A stretch of DNA of 64,000 nt from Odontesthes bonariensis (GCF_027942865.1 NC_134507.1:40024797-40088796); one strand, 5' to 3'. Shown: positions 52,010 to 63,086, numbered from the stretch's first letter. The notes: generated by a model not told the origin, from the sequence alone. Made by a program: numbers and translations.

Positions 52010-52895
52010 GGTCTCTCCACAAGCCCCACACAACTGAAGTGATACCACTGGACTGGTAAGTGGAGGCTCAGAGTCTCTGTGAATGCAGGACCTGTAAAAT
52101 AAATAAAGTGAAATAAACTAAACAGTAAAAAGCATTTATTTCAAGTTACAGTCTACACTTTAGACACATTGATAATGGCTGTAATCTAACCAGGACATGT
52201 ACACCTTGCATTCAAAATGTTAATGGCTTAAATCTAACCAGGAATGTATGCCTTGCAATCACACATAAGTACCCTAGCCAACCCAGAACTGGTTTGTTCA
52301 CTTTGCAGCCCCCAACACCCAACACAATAACCTGCTACAGTATGTGTCGTTGGGCTAAAATCAAATGACAACTAAATACCTAAACATAAGCTTTAGCATA
52401 CATCAAAACATTGGAAACGTTTGTGTACATTGAACATCTCGTTAATCTAGTGTTTACAAAACAAGTCGCAGTTAATTACCTTGTCATTTTGGTCAAGAAG
52501 TGTCTCAATGCAATGTAATGACAACACACTAAAATGCATGACAAGAACCTTACCTTTGCCAGTACAACGCTGTTATCATCACCAGAGCCACCTGGAGGCT
52601 TGTAGATGGCCAAGTCCTGCACCCAGCCACAGCAGAAAGTCTCGTACGATTCCAAAGATTTGTGACTTTTAAACTCCTGCATAGTGTAGTAACTTACACC
52701 AAAGACAAGATAATTGACTATGTCCATATGTGTGCACGGAGGTAACTGGTCCAGGTCTCTGTGCCATTCTGCTGCAGGGAGCTCGTAAGGATCAATATTT
52801 TGGATGCTGGACAGTTTCTCCAAATACCGCTGCTTTGCGCTTGTAATAAGCTTGTCCCTATAAGGTCCCTTTTCTTTCGCCTTATCTCTCTCCAT
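52010..52895 (-). pseudogene. SWIM/YqaJ-type transposon protein, N-terminal exons
   Basis: A first exon (52895 to about 52550) starts MERDKAKEKGPYRDKLITSA and contains IDPYELPAAEWHRDLDQLPP, then TFCCGWVQDLAIYKPPGG and VVLAK before a donor GTAAG. A second minus-strand block after acceptor TTTTACAG (about 52090) reads VLHSQRL, slips frame, then EPPLTSPVVSLQLCGACGET. In fish, proteins with this start go on to a SWIM zinc finger and a YqaJ-type nuclease; such proteins are associated with ISL2EU transposons. The slip and the missing nuclease show a broken copy. Confidence 0.6.
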
Positions 52896-53069
52896 TGCTT
52901 TGCTTTCTTTCTTTTTTCTTGTATTCGTCTCTGCCCTGCCGAAATGACAAATGCGGGAGGATATCCGTTAAGTTAATGGCGTTGCCCCTCGCAACCAATA
53001 GATTCTTCTGCCAACATGGCCGACCGGCCGACCGGAGTCACGTGACTCCTCATTCTCAATTGCCACAAA

Positions 53070-54060
53070 AGAATTGGGGTGTTGTGTCTGTATCTTAGCA
53101 ACAACGGAACTGATGACATCACATGCAGTGTCGGCAACAGCTGAGGGTGGAATGTAAACAGCCACCAAAACAACACTGGTGAACTCTCTTGGCAAATAAT
53201 ATGGACGAAAACTTACTGCCAATAGTTCAATGTCAGGACTGCAGAGACGACTCTTCACAGTAACATGTCCTGGGTGACACCATTCAATTCAATTCAAATT
53301 CAAAAATACTTTATTTATCCCAGAGGGAAATTAAATGTTGATGTAGCTCAATTAAATCAAGGAGTTATTATAGATGCTGATAGCTGTGGGCAGGAAAAAT
53401 TTCCTGTAGCGGTTCGTTTTGCATCCAAACTGAAGAAGCCTTTGACAGAAGAGACTCTGTTTTCCGATTACAGTCTCATGGAGAGGATGTTCAGGGTTGT
53501 CCATAATTATCTTGATTTATTCTGTTGTTGACAAGCACTGCCAATCCACCCCCTTTCCTTTTCTTGCTACTCTTTAAATCTCGATCTGCTCGTACAGTCA
53601 GGAAGCCCGGCAGAGAGACGCTGGAGTCGGAGATATGATCCTGCAGCCATGTCTCAGTAAAACACATAATGATACATTCCCGATATTCTTGCTGAGTCCT
53701 TGTCAAGGCTAGAAGTTCATCCAACTTGTTAGCTAACAATCTTACATTGCCCATGATGACGGATGGCAGAGATAGTTTGAACTTCTTCTTTCTTTCTCTC
53801 CTCTTTGCTCCTGCTCTGCATCCACGACACCTCCTTTTCAATTCCAGTGGGATTTCTGGCTTCAGTTGTCGAATTATTTCTGCTTTTCCAATGTTAATCA
53901 GCTGCTCCCTGTTGTAAACCACCTTGTTGCTATGGTTATGCATCATAACAAAAGAGCAAAATATACAAAAGTATTGGGAAAAATCAATCCAGCTGCACAG
54001 CATCCAAGGCAGGAAGGAACAGTTGTCCAAAAAAATGCAATTTCTTCCAAGAAAAAACAG
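53070..54060 (-). mobile_element. Rex1-like LINE, endonuclease region
   Basis: The minus strand encodes KLSLPSVIMGNVRLLANKLD, then CFTETWLQDHISDSSVSLPG (endonuclease Glu) and KGGGLAVLVNN. It is interrupted by a LINE tail (53282-53560) and resumes GHVTVKSRLCSPDIELLAVS, then VVLVAVYIPPS, ending near FVAI. This is the first half of an APE endonuclease. Confidence 0.75.
53282..53560 (-). mobile_element. Rex1-like LINE 3' tail, nested
   Basis: About 93 per cent or better by eye to 50163-50440: same GGGATAAATAAAGTATTTTT tail and C-terminal codons. It interrupts the endonuclease frame of the LINE around it. Confidence 0.8.
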
Positions 54061-54128
54061 GAATGAAATTTAGAAAAAAAAGAAAATCTCAATGTGAGGT
54101 ACAGAGCTACTCCAATGTGCTGCCACCC

Positions 54129-54939
54129 TCAGCGGCGCATTCTAGAACCATATTTTTTATTATACTTACAGCAGTGGGAAGAAACCTCAGCTTGTACATA
54201 GCACATCAACACCAATGTCACTGTGTGACTGTACTGGAAGGTGTGCAGTCTGTTCATGCTGTGGAAGACCTGCAGTGTGACCTCGAAGAATGTGACACAA
54301 GGGTGTTTTTGCATGCACAACATGCTGCACAGGAACATAAGACTGTCATTATTAAGAGCCCTGACACTGTTGTAGCAGTCATTGCTGTGAGTCTGAAGAA
54401 AGAATTGCCATGCAGCTTTTTCACAGGGACGGGCAAAAGAACACGCATAATGGACATTACCAAGGTGTCATCAGCTCTCGGAGCCAGTGTGTGTTCAGCC
54501 TTGATTGGGATCCATACATTCACTGGGTGTGACACCACAAGGCAAAAAGACATTTGCTGTGGCATGAGAGAAAGATGTCTACCTGAAGGCTTTCAGAAAT
54601 CTGGGGACTGAATTTACTGTAACTTGGACCACTCTACATTTGCATTACTTTGCAAATATGTATGCCATTTGTACGATCAGCCAACCGCAGAACACATCAA
54701 TGAGGCTAGGTACAAAGCTTTCTGTATGGCATCATCAGCCTTGCCAGAATTATCTATCCCCCAACAAGTGATGCCCTCCACCAGCACTGCAAAAGGGCAA
54801 ATGATCAGGCTAAAATAATGAGGTCATGTGTAAATCAAAAGATTGGCGCTCCATCTCCCACTGGACATGGTTTGCATCTGGAAGATGGAAATCTTCAAGT
54901 GACATGGATGACAAGAAATCCAGCACTGACAGTGAGGAA

Positions 54940-54960
<21 letters not shown>
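54129..54960 (+). pseudogene. Conserved unidentified transposon-associated protein, broken
   Basis: One frame (to 54611) reads DLEECDTRVFLHAQHAAQEH, VIIKSPDTVVAVIAVS and IGIHTFTGCDTT. Shifted frames then read VCHLYDQPTAEHINEARYKA, ASSALPELSI and, after another shift, GAPSPTGHGLHLEDGNLQVT then WMTRNPA. I recall this pattern (EADTR-LLHA, SPDTDV, HAFTGCDTTSAF, then PSP-GHGW and WM---PAP) from many unannotated proteins of fish and invertebrates. The spaced acidic residues suggest a PIN-like nuclease fold, which is inference. Frame slips near 54611 and 54800 show it is dead. Confidence 0.55.

Positions 54961-54978
<18 letters not shown>
54943..54978. repeat. (TG)n microsatellite
   Basis: About 17 TG units, then a CG-rich end and a T run. 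Confidence 0.95.
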
Positions 54979-56829
54979 TGTTTTTTTTTTAACCTCTTTT
55001 CCATTTGTATCATTCCTTGTATTATGGTTATGTATATATGTATATAAGTTTATGCCGGTTGATGTAAATGCCAGTTGATGTGTATGCCCTACTTGTTTTG
55101 ACTTTTTTATGTGTTGTATAGTTATTAGTGAATAAATCAATAAATTAATACCTGAATGGTCCTTATCATTGATAATTAGAATTATTTTCTTTCATTAATA
55201 AAAACTGACAACATGAAAAGGTAACCTTATCATCCACTTGCACAATAGTTGTTTGTACTAAAAATAAAGCACTGTTTGGAATTAATTTAGCCCACGTTAC
55301 AAACACGTAGATGGTTATCAATAATTTTTGTAATTCCATTAATTGATCAAAATGACAACATGAAAGGTAATTTGCATAATTGTTCTTCGGGCTGTAAATA
55401 AAGCACTATTTAGAATTTATTTGGCTCAATTCAGAAATACATTGATGAGCATTATCGTTGATACTTATTATTTTATGTTTACTTTAAAATGATATTTTGC
55501 GAGATTCCTTTCTGTAGGTTAGATTTGACAGCACCAGGCAGGTTGTCATTTTTCCAGTTTGTTGTCGTAAATCGGCAACGTGATTGGTCCAGCGTGGTCA
55601 TGTGGTGTTTTGTGACGTCAAAATCGTCATTCAGCCGAGGAAAATATTTCTTCAGAAAACGTCTCGGTTTAAAAAAAGTACAGGACTCTGTGACGCGTAA
55701 CTTTTTTTTACAAGTGCAAAATAACTTGGTCATTTTTATCAGCTAACGGGCATGTAGTTCGGAAAGCACAGCGAGCCTAAACGAAAACGGGGTTCACCTT
55801 ACGGCCTACATTACCCGATACACACTGCGAAGCCTCGGCTCATCTCGGAACATCTGGTAGCATAGCAACAGAAAGCTGCATGCAGGTGAGTCCAGAAAAG
55901 AATGAATTTAGCGGTCAGACGTTAGTAGAAATGTCTTCAAAGTGCTCTGTGTCATTGGTTTGATTCCTGCTCCTGGACACGGGCAGTCAGAACATGCAGC
56001 AGAGAATAAAAAGGTCAGATAACCTGGCTGCTAATCACAGTTCGCCCGGCCTACTAATGCTAACGCTGACCGTTAAAGCGTTAAAGATCCCAGAAACACA
56101 ACCTCAGCTATAGATTTCAATAAGCCGGCCAGATGGCCAAATAAAATGGAGCTTTATCCTTTTAGCTGTGGGTGAAACATACTTCTTGGCCCTTTTCTTC
56201 CTCTTTTCTAACCTTTTGGGGCAGTTTTTGACCATCCTGTCACATTTCCCACTAAAGCTGCAGTCTGTAGTTTTGCTGAAATCTTTTGTCATTTAAAAAG
56301 TTTGATGATCAATGTAAAATTTAGAATGGTTCTTTCCAGACTTATCTGAGTATCATTTCGCTTTTTGATAGAAGTGTGCAGCCAAAACATGTGATTTGAC
56401 GTGTTTAATGTACACAATATGCCATATTTCATGATTAGATCTTAAAATGACTTAATTATGGTCAATATAAATACTTTAATTACATGAAGAGTTTAAGTTG
56501 TGTGAAGAGGAGTCATAGCATTATTATAAAGACTTGTGGGTGATCCAGGAAAGTATCACAGGAGCAGTAGAAATATAGTTCTCCTCAGTATCAGTGTGTG
56601 ATTTCTCAGATTTACACTCAGAAGCCCATTAAAAGACAGTCTGACTGTCCTCTTCAGAAGTGTCTCATGAAAGCTTCATTATTCACTTTCCTTTACATAT
56701 CCAATATTTTCTTTTATCCACGAATCAACAAGGACTGAGCACATGATAAAAAAGTTCTGGAAATGAGAACAGGTTTAGAAACGGAGAGAATCTGAACCTC
56801 AGTCTTTGGGATGATATTGGGACCCTTTC
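54979..56829. other. Mostly unassigned; possible host 5' exon near 55880
   Basis: 55560-55885 has CpG-bearing, promoter-like sequence (GTGACGTCA at 55612). It ends at CTGCATGCAG with donor GTGAGT at 55886, which could be a non-coding first exon. A 62-codon Lys-rich minus frame at 56104-56292 is unassigned. Confidence 0.35.
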
Positions 56830-59230
56830 CTCAAATCAAAAATCAAATCAAATCAAATTTATTTGTATAGCACATTTCATGTACAAACAGTTCAAAGTGC
56901 TTTACATAAAATAAAAGCATTGCAGCAGGGAGTGCAAGAAGCATTAAAAATACATAAAAGAATATAAAGAGAAACAAATAAAACCATTTAAATGAATTTA
57001 AAAACAGGCAACAGTCTAGATAAGTTCAAAGATATCATGCATAGACACATGAGAACAGAAATGTCTTTAACCTGGATTTAAAAATGTCTACATTTGGTGA
57101 AAGTTTAGTCTCCACTGGCAGTTTGTTCCACTTATTTGCAGCATAACAGCTAAATGCTGCTTCTCCATGTTTAGTCTGGACTCTGGACTGGACCAGCTGA
57201 CCTGAGTCCTTGGATCTAAGAGCTCTGCTGGGTTTATATTCTCTGAACATATCACAGATGTATTTTGGGCCTAAACCGTTCTGGGATTTGAAAACCATCT
57301 GCAGGCTTTTAAAATCTATTCTGTGACTGACTGGAAGCCAGAGTAAAGATTTTAAAACTGGTGTGATGTGTTCAGATCTCTTAGTCCGGGTTAAAACTCT
57401 AGCAGCAGCGTTCTGGATGAGCTGCAGATGTTTAATGCTCTTTTTGGGAAGTCCAGTTAAAGGAGCATTACAGTAATCGAGTCTACTGGAGATGAATGCA
57501 TGGACGAGTTTCTCCTGGTCTTTTTGGAAGAGGAAACCTTTAACTCTGTTGATGTTTCTGAGATGGTAAAAAGCTGCCTTGGTGACAGCTTTGATGTGGC
57601 TGCTGAAAATCAGATCTGAGTCTATCAACACAACGAGGTTACCAACTTGGTCAGTGATTGTAAGGTCCCGAGTCTCAAGATATTTACCAACGCTGACCCT
57701 CTTCTCTTTGCTACCAAACAGAATGATCTCAGTTTTGTCTTCATTTAATTGTAGAAAATTCTCTCTCATCCAGGTGTTTACTTCCTCCAGACACTGACAC
57801 AGTACGTCTGCTGGGCTGCAGTCGTCCGGTGACAGAGACACATAAAGTTGTGTATCGTCTGGATAACTGTGATAATTGTTGTTAAAATTCTGCAATATCT
57901 GACCCAAAGGGAGCATATACAAGTTAAACAGAAGAGGTCCAAGAATTGACCCCTGGGGGACTCCACAAGTCATGGCCACTCGCTCAGATTCATAGCTGCC
58001 AATAGTAACAAAATAACTCCGGCCTTCTAAGTAGGACCTGAACCAGTTAAGGACCGCTCCAGAAAGTCCAACCCAGTTTTCCAGCCTGTGCAACAGGATT
58101 CTGTGATCTACAGTATCAAACGCAGCACTGAGGTCCAACAGAACCAGGACTGAAACATTACCAGAATCAGTATTCAACCTAATGTCGTTTAACACTTTGA
58201 CCAGAGCTGTTTCAGTGCTGTGATGACGTCTGAAGCCTGATTGAAAGTTATCAAGACTTCCACTTTCATTCAGAAAGTCATTGAGCTGGTTAAATACAAC
58301 TTTCTCAATAATCTTGGATATAAAAGAGAGGTTAGAGACAGGTCTGTAGTTGTTCATCATAGAAGCGTCTAGAGTTCTCTTCTTTAGGAGTGGCTTAATG
58401 GCAGCTGTCTTTAGTGACTTGGGAAAAATGCCTGATGCCAGTGAGCTGTTAACTATTCATAGGAGATCACTTTCTACTAAGGTAAAAACAGTTTTCAAAA
58501 AGTCGGATGGTATTATCTCCAGAGTGCAAGTGGTTGATTTCAGCTGCCGAACTGTTTCCTCTAGGATTTTTAAATTAACAATATTAAATTGTGACATAAC
58601 GTCAGAGTTATTTCTAGGTTTTAGACACAGATTAGTTTTCTTGTTTATCTGTGTTGCGTGAATGTTTTGTCTAATTGTTTTGATTTTTTTGGCTAAAAAA
58701 GTTGGCAAATTCGTTGCATTTCTCAGTGGAGAGGAGGTCTGGGTTTGACTGTTTAGGAGGATTTGTGAGTTTTTCAACCATAGCAAACAGAGTTCGAGAA
58801 TTGTTGACATTCTTATTAATCATTTCAGATAAATGCAGCTGTCTGGCCTTGCACAGCTCATTGTTATAACTACACAGGCATACTTTTTACAGCTCATAGT
58901 GAATCTGAAGCTTTGTTTTCCTCCATTTACGTTCAGCTTTCCTGCATTCTCTTTTCAGGTTTTTGACCGTAGTGGTGTTTCTCCATGGGGTTTTCTGTTT
59001 GATCAAGGTGCTCTTGATTCTTATCGGTGCAACAGCTTCCATTACATTAAAAATTTTCAAGTTAAAATGATTCAGCAGTCCTTCAACCGACTCTGCACTC
59101 ATTGTTGGTAACATAGCTATGGCCTCCCTAAACTGAGCACTTGTTTTCTCACAAACAGGATCATTGTCTTAATGTAGTCAAATGATTTAAGTTGATGGTG
59201 TTCCACTGACTCAGATGAGATTTATGGGAT
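56830..59230 (-). mobile_element. L2-type LINE, 5' truncated
   Basis: About 2.4 kb of ORF2 plus 3' UTR. The tail at the left end is TTTGATTTGATTTGATTT after CTATACAAATAAA. The minus strand codes the linker (VKNLKRECRKAERKWRKTKL), a connector before RT (58810-58457) and a 441-codon reverse transcriptase block. The 5' edge is not sharp. Confidence 0.85.
57035..58360 (-). CDS. L2-type LINE reverse transcriptase, 441 codons open
   Basis: It copies LINE RNA into DNA at a nick. Motifs in order: NYRPVSNLSFISKIIEKVV, FQSGFRRHHSTETALVKVLN, LDLSAAFDTVDHRILLHRL, GVPQGSILGPLLFNLYM, then the catalytic box SYPDDTQLY and the C-terminal FKSRLKTFLFSCVYA with its stop. The usual L2 active site is YADD; here Ala is Pro, which probably kills or impairs activity. 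The frame is otherwise open from NNYRP to the end, so the copy is young. A 5' part of ORF2 lies upstream in other frames (58457-59230). Confidence 0.87.
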   Translation of the reverse strand: MMNNYRPVSNLSFISKIIEKVVFNQLNDFLNESGSLDNFQSGFRRHHSTETALVKVLNDIRLNTDSGNVSVLVLLDLSAAFDTVDHRILLHRLENWVGLSGAVLNWFRSYLEGRSYFVTIGSYESERVAMTCGVPQGSILGPLLFNLYMLPLGQILQNFNNNYHSYPDDTQLYVSLSPDDCSPADVLCQCLEEVNTWMRENFLQLNEDKTEIILFGSKEKRVSVGKYLETRDLTITDQVGNLVVLIDSDLIFSSHIKAVTKAAFYHLRNINRVKGFLFQKDQEKLVHAFISSRLDYCNAPLTGLPKKSIKHLQLIQNAAARVLTRTKRSEHITPVLKSLLWLPVSHRIDFKSLQMVFKSQNGLGPKYICDMFREYKPSRALRSKDSGQLVQSRVQTKHGEAAFSCYAANKWNKLPVETKLSPNVDIFKSRLKTFLFSCVYA

Positions 59231-59512
59231 ATTGCACACAGTGGGTGTCAGTCTACAGAGTTATTATTACATTTTTTTCTGAATTTGATCAAAAAGCTAC
59301 AAATATTTTGAACTGTGACCTTAGTGGGTCTTTAAAGAAGCATTTTAAAGTTCACAGGGATTTAAATAAAAAGCACAGTAATGAGTTTAATGGAATGTGA
59401 CTGGATGGTTAAAAACTGTGCAGAAAGGTTATCAAGAGAAGAAGAAAAGTGGGTGTGGTTTAACACGCTGCATGCCACAGCTGGATCTTATTGTATGTGC
59501 TGACTGTTGCAG
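59231..59512. other. No gene recognised
   Basis: Short unassigned stretch before the repeat exon. Confidence 0.35.
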
Positions 59513-59863
59513 ACAGAGTCCATCAGTCGGACCAGAATGGAGCAGAACCAGGAGCTGAACCAGGAGCAGAACCAGGAGCTGAAGCAGGAGCAGAACCAGG
59601 AGCAGAACCAGGAGCTGAACCAGGAGCTGAACCAGGAGCTGAACCAGGAGCTGAAGCAGGAGCTGAAGCAGGAGCAGAACCAGGAGCAGAACCAGGAGCA
59701 GAACCAGGAGCAGAACCAGGAGCTGAAGCAGGAGCTGAAGCAGGAGCAGAACCAGGAGCAGAACCAGGAGCAGAACCAGGAGCTGAACCAGGAGCTGAAC
59801 CAGGAGCAGAACCCCTCCACCAGGAACAGAGCCGGCTCATCCTCTGGGTCCACCGGGCCACAG
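59513..59863 (+). CDS. Possible exon coding Asn-Gln-Glu-Leu repeats
   Basis: The stretch is bordered by an acceptor (TGACTGTTGCAG, ending 59512) and a donor (CAGGTCAGTG at 59864). From the ATG at 59537 it codes 109 residues ending in phase 0: MEQNQELNQEQNQELKQEQ and on through about 20 NQEL/NQEQ/KQEL units, then NPSTRNRAGSSSGSTGPQ. The repeats would form a charged helix or coiled coil. Because the repeat is built of 12-bp units, other frames on both strands are open too, so openness is not evidence. The splice sites and ATG favour this frame. No following exon is seen; the gene is not recognised. Confidence 0.4.
59537..59815. repeat. 12-bp-based minisatellite (AACCAGGAGCWG units)
   Basis: About 23 units of (A/G)ACCAGGAGC(TGA/AGA) type with a higher order of 24-36 bp. 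Three of its frames give open runs (NQEL, GAEP and, on the minus strand, SWFCS/APGSAP). Confidence 0.92.
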
Positions 59864-60185
59864 GTCAGTGTGGAGGAGTTTTTTTTTTTTCCCAGTTTTT
59901 CTTGTTTTAAATCCAGAACATGAGTTACATCATTCATCAGGGCATATGAGTCCATGGAGCGTACAGTCTCAAATCGTGGGTCAGACTTTGATTGTCCCTT
60001 GCAGAACCCATTCTCCCTTGATAACATAGAGACCTGCACAAGAGTGACATCAGTGGAAACACAGTTAACCGTTTAAAGCCCGTGTTGATAAATTGTCCAA
60101 GATAAGTAGAGCCAGGGGAGGCTCACAAGTTCACTTATAGAGAATTCTGATATAACTTAGCGGAAGGAAGAACAGTTACAGAACT
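59864..60185. other. Unassigned; minus-strand frame of unknown origin
   Basis: The minus strand (60039-59890) codes VSMLSRENGFCKGQSKSDPR, then FETVRSMDSYALMNDVTHVL. It looks protein-like, but I do not recognise it. Confidence 0.3.
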
Positions 60186-60927
60186 GGGCTTAAAAAAATT
60201 TTTTTTTTGGTTCCGGTTTCCGACCGACCCTGTCAATTTATGTGCGACCCAAATTATTTTATGAGCTTGGGGAAGAAAGAAAAAAAAGAACACATATACA
60301 TTTTTTTTTGTGCAAACTATGATTACGTTTTGTACAGCACCTCTTCATCCTGTACAAGGATGAGTGCATGCTCTCGTGAAAACAACGACTTGACGTGAGA
60401 TCTGCATGCAGACTGGATCGGTAGAGCGTGTTATATGGTTGCGGGAGAAAGATGGATATATGCATGGTCTCCATTGTTTGTCCATGCAATTGCGTGACAA
60501 ACAAAATTGTAAGATTGGGTAGGAAATCTTTCGAAAATGTCCTTGAAGAAGTCAAGCAGTGCACTTGTTCATTTGTGTCAGCAGCCCGCAAAGTGGACCG
60601 AGCTGACAGATGGACTGACATCGCCAGCGATGTGGTGTCCAACTCGCCTGTCAGTAGTATCGTAGCTTTATTTCAATTCAGATATTTAGCACTGAAGTGT
60701 GAACCAGAGCAAATGGCTGTGTCCTCCACGAGTACCACGAACCCGTCCGCCTTCTAGATGCTGTTTCCAGCAAAACAACGTACTCACTTGCCCCCGCCGA
60801 AAGTTGTGCAGACCAAAAAAGACGAGCTGAAAAATGTAGCTCAGAAATTAGCAGTGTTCATGTGGTTTAAAGAGGCCCGGCAGTTGTATTTTCCTTCATT
60901 TGACTTAAAGTGGAACTCCATTGTTAT
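60186..60927 (+). mobile_element. Unclassified element end, copy 2
   Basis: It starts GGGCTTAAAAAAATTTTTTT, then GGTTCCGGTTTCCGACCGAC, and matches 36740-37172 inverted. The frame from 60455 codes NKIVRLGRKSFENVLEEVKQ, CTCSFVSAARKVDRADRWTD and on to 60757; a following frame reads LPPPKVVQTKKDELKNVAQK. The interior is interrupted at 60928 by a hAT. The right end was not found. Confidence 0.5.
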
Positions 60928-61966
60928 TAGGGCCGACACGGTATATGTATTTGTACTGAACCGTCACGGTACGGGGGTCATGGTTCGGTACGCGCATTTC
61001 CACGCAGAATACACACGGTACGGAAGTTTTCTGAACGCGGAACTGTTATTTTGCGAGAGTTTCCTTCAGGACCCATTTAAACACTGCTACATGCAAGGTC
61101 TGATTGGTCCGTAGAGATATTCGCTTTCGGACAGAGTAGTTAAAAGAACGCAGTTATCAGAACTGTCCTACTCGAATTTCGGTCTGATAACTGTCCTTCC
61201 CCAGCGGAGCTGTTTCAGTCTGCATTCGCACATGAGTCGGGACTGATGCGCCGCGCGCAGCCGTCCGCGTCAGTGACGTGTTAGCCGTTAGCCGTTTAGC
61301 GCCAAATTCAACAACAAAACGGAACAAAACAAAACCCGAGAGACAAAAAAACACCACAAAGAAGCTAATATGGAGAGCGGGGAGGGCACCGTGTTCATGG
61401 TATGCATGACGGTGATATTAATCATGGACAATCACATCAGGCATCTAATATCGAAGCTGGAAAAGCACACAGTCAGGATTAAGCGCAGGTGATACTTCTT
61501 CGTTTCATGAAGGAAGAAAGAAGAGCAGCGCGCCACAGACAAAGGAGACAACGTGTAAGTTTAACTTATTAAACACGCGCCGGTTCTATCTGTGTGGTAT
61601 GATGAAACATTTCAGCCGTGATAGCATGACATGGGGCGTAGCTACCGACCACCACACACCTCCGTCAGGTGTGTTCTATAGAAACCATGAAAAGACCCGA
61701 CCAATTACGTCTCCCAAATGTATTACAACAACCCCTGGATACGAATACATGCAGAGCAAAACAAATTACCGAAGCAATTGGAATTTACATCGCATCTGCT
61801 ATGCGCCCATATTCCACTGTAGAAGAGGCAGGATTCAGATATCTATTACATGTGCTCGAACCTCGCAACACGCCTCCTTCGGCATTGTACCGAAAATGTA
61901 CCGAACCGTAGGGTCCGTACCGAGGTACGTACCGAACCGTGAGTTTTTTGTACCGTTCCATCCCTA
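60928..61966. mobile_element. Non-autonomous hAT element
   Basis: The left end is TAGGGCCGACACGGTATATG and the right end GTACCGTTCCATCCCTA, inverse with some changes. The perfect 8-bp duplication ATTGTTAT lies at 60920-60927 and 61967-61974. Both ends carry GAACCG/CGGTTC and GGTACG/CGTACC arrays typical of this fish hAT group. No transposase is seen. Confidence 0.88.
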
Positions 61967-62260
61967 ATTGTTATTCAACCCACAGCCCTGTTGTTCGAGG
62001 TCACCATGTGCTGTCTGTAGAAAAAACAATGAGAAAATGTGGTACAGTATAGAGCGAATAGTGACCCGGTAGCTAAAGCTTACCTAAATGGGCCAGTTGG
62101 CTTTTGTTTCAGTTTAAATGTCCCATGAATAGGTTAGCTTTAGCTGCCAGACCTCTATTTGCTCTGAGTTGTACCAAATGTTCTCATTGTTTTTCCTACC
62201 AATAGCAGGCAGTAATGTTGGACAACAGGGCTATGAGTCGCAGAATACCACAATGACACT
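61967..62260. other. No feature recognised
   Basis: Short unassigned spacer between the hAT and the MITE. Confidence 0.4.
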
Positions 62261-62264
62261 TTAA

Positions 62265-63086
62265 AGCTGCGGTCGGCAACTTTTTTTTAGTCATATTAGC
62301 TTGAACTGTCATGGGATTCTGGAAGTAGAATATTAAGGCTACGGCTACACGAAAACGAAACGAGGTTTTTTTTTAAAACGAGTACGAAAATTCTTGCGAC
62401 CACACGACAACGCGCTGCTGTAAAGACTCAGGTCCAGACGAAAACGGATGAAAACGATGAAACGATGCAGTACACTCGCCACTGTGTCACGCCACGCTGT
62501 GAGACAATAGAGAAGTGTTAAAATTGGCTCACAGCGTCAACGTTTGACTGACGCAAAAACGTTTTAGCTGTAACAATGGAAACGAAACGAGGCCGTTTTC
62601 AAACTTTCCCACTCTGGAACCCGTTCTCAAAAACTATCGTTTTGGGGTAGTGGGAACGCCGGCTCCGTGTGGCCGCGACAGCGAAACGATAAGAAAAAGT
62701 ATCGTTTACAGTGAAAAACGTTTTCGTGTAGCCGCAGCCTAAATAGGCTGTTTAGGAAAAATAACGAAATCTGTAGCTCCCTCTGAAGCCTGTAATTATG
62801 CTTGCAAAAACCGAGCGCTCCCGGCTGTTTTTAACCAATCAAGTTAGGGTGGAGGAATCCTACCTGTCAATCACAGCTTGTGCTCACGCTGCTGAGCGTG
62901 AGTATGCCCTAGCTTGTGTGCGCTCACACTGGTGTGAACTCACGTGCACAACCTCGTCCACAGAGGGGGAGGGGTTTGGGGGGCGATTCGGAGCTTGTTA
63001 GAGGTTGGGGGAGGGACCCGAAAGTTGTATCAGTTCGAATTGTCCGACTTTAGACTCGCAATTTTGAAAACCTGCCGACTGCAGCT
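62265..63086. mobile_element. TTAA-flanked MITE
   Basis: The ends AGCTGCGGTCGGCAACTTTT and GAAAACCTGCCGACTGCAGCT are inverse with two changes, with TTAA on both sides (62261-62264 and 63087-63090). TTAA points to a Kolobok- or piggyBac-type mobiliser. A second MITE is nested at 62337-62739. Confidence 0.82.
62337..62739. mobile_element. TAA-flanked MITE, nested
   Basis: The ends GGCTACGGCTACACGAAAACG and CGTTTTCGTGTAGCCGCAGCC are inverse with one change. TAA flanks both sides (62334-62336 and 62740-62742), as for the MITE at 32438. Confidence 0.82.

Noticed and set aside
59488-60039. 183-codon minus-strand frame with SWFCSWFSS repeats and plus-strand GAEP frame
   Set aside because: Both are shadows of the 12-bp minisatellite; neither has splice or start support comparable with the NQEL frame.
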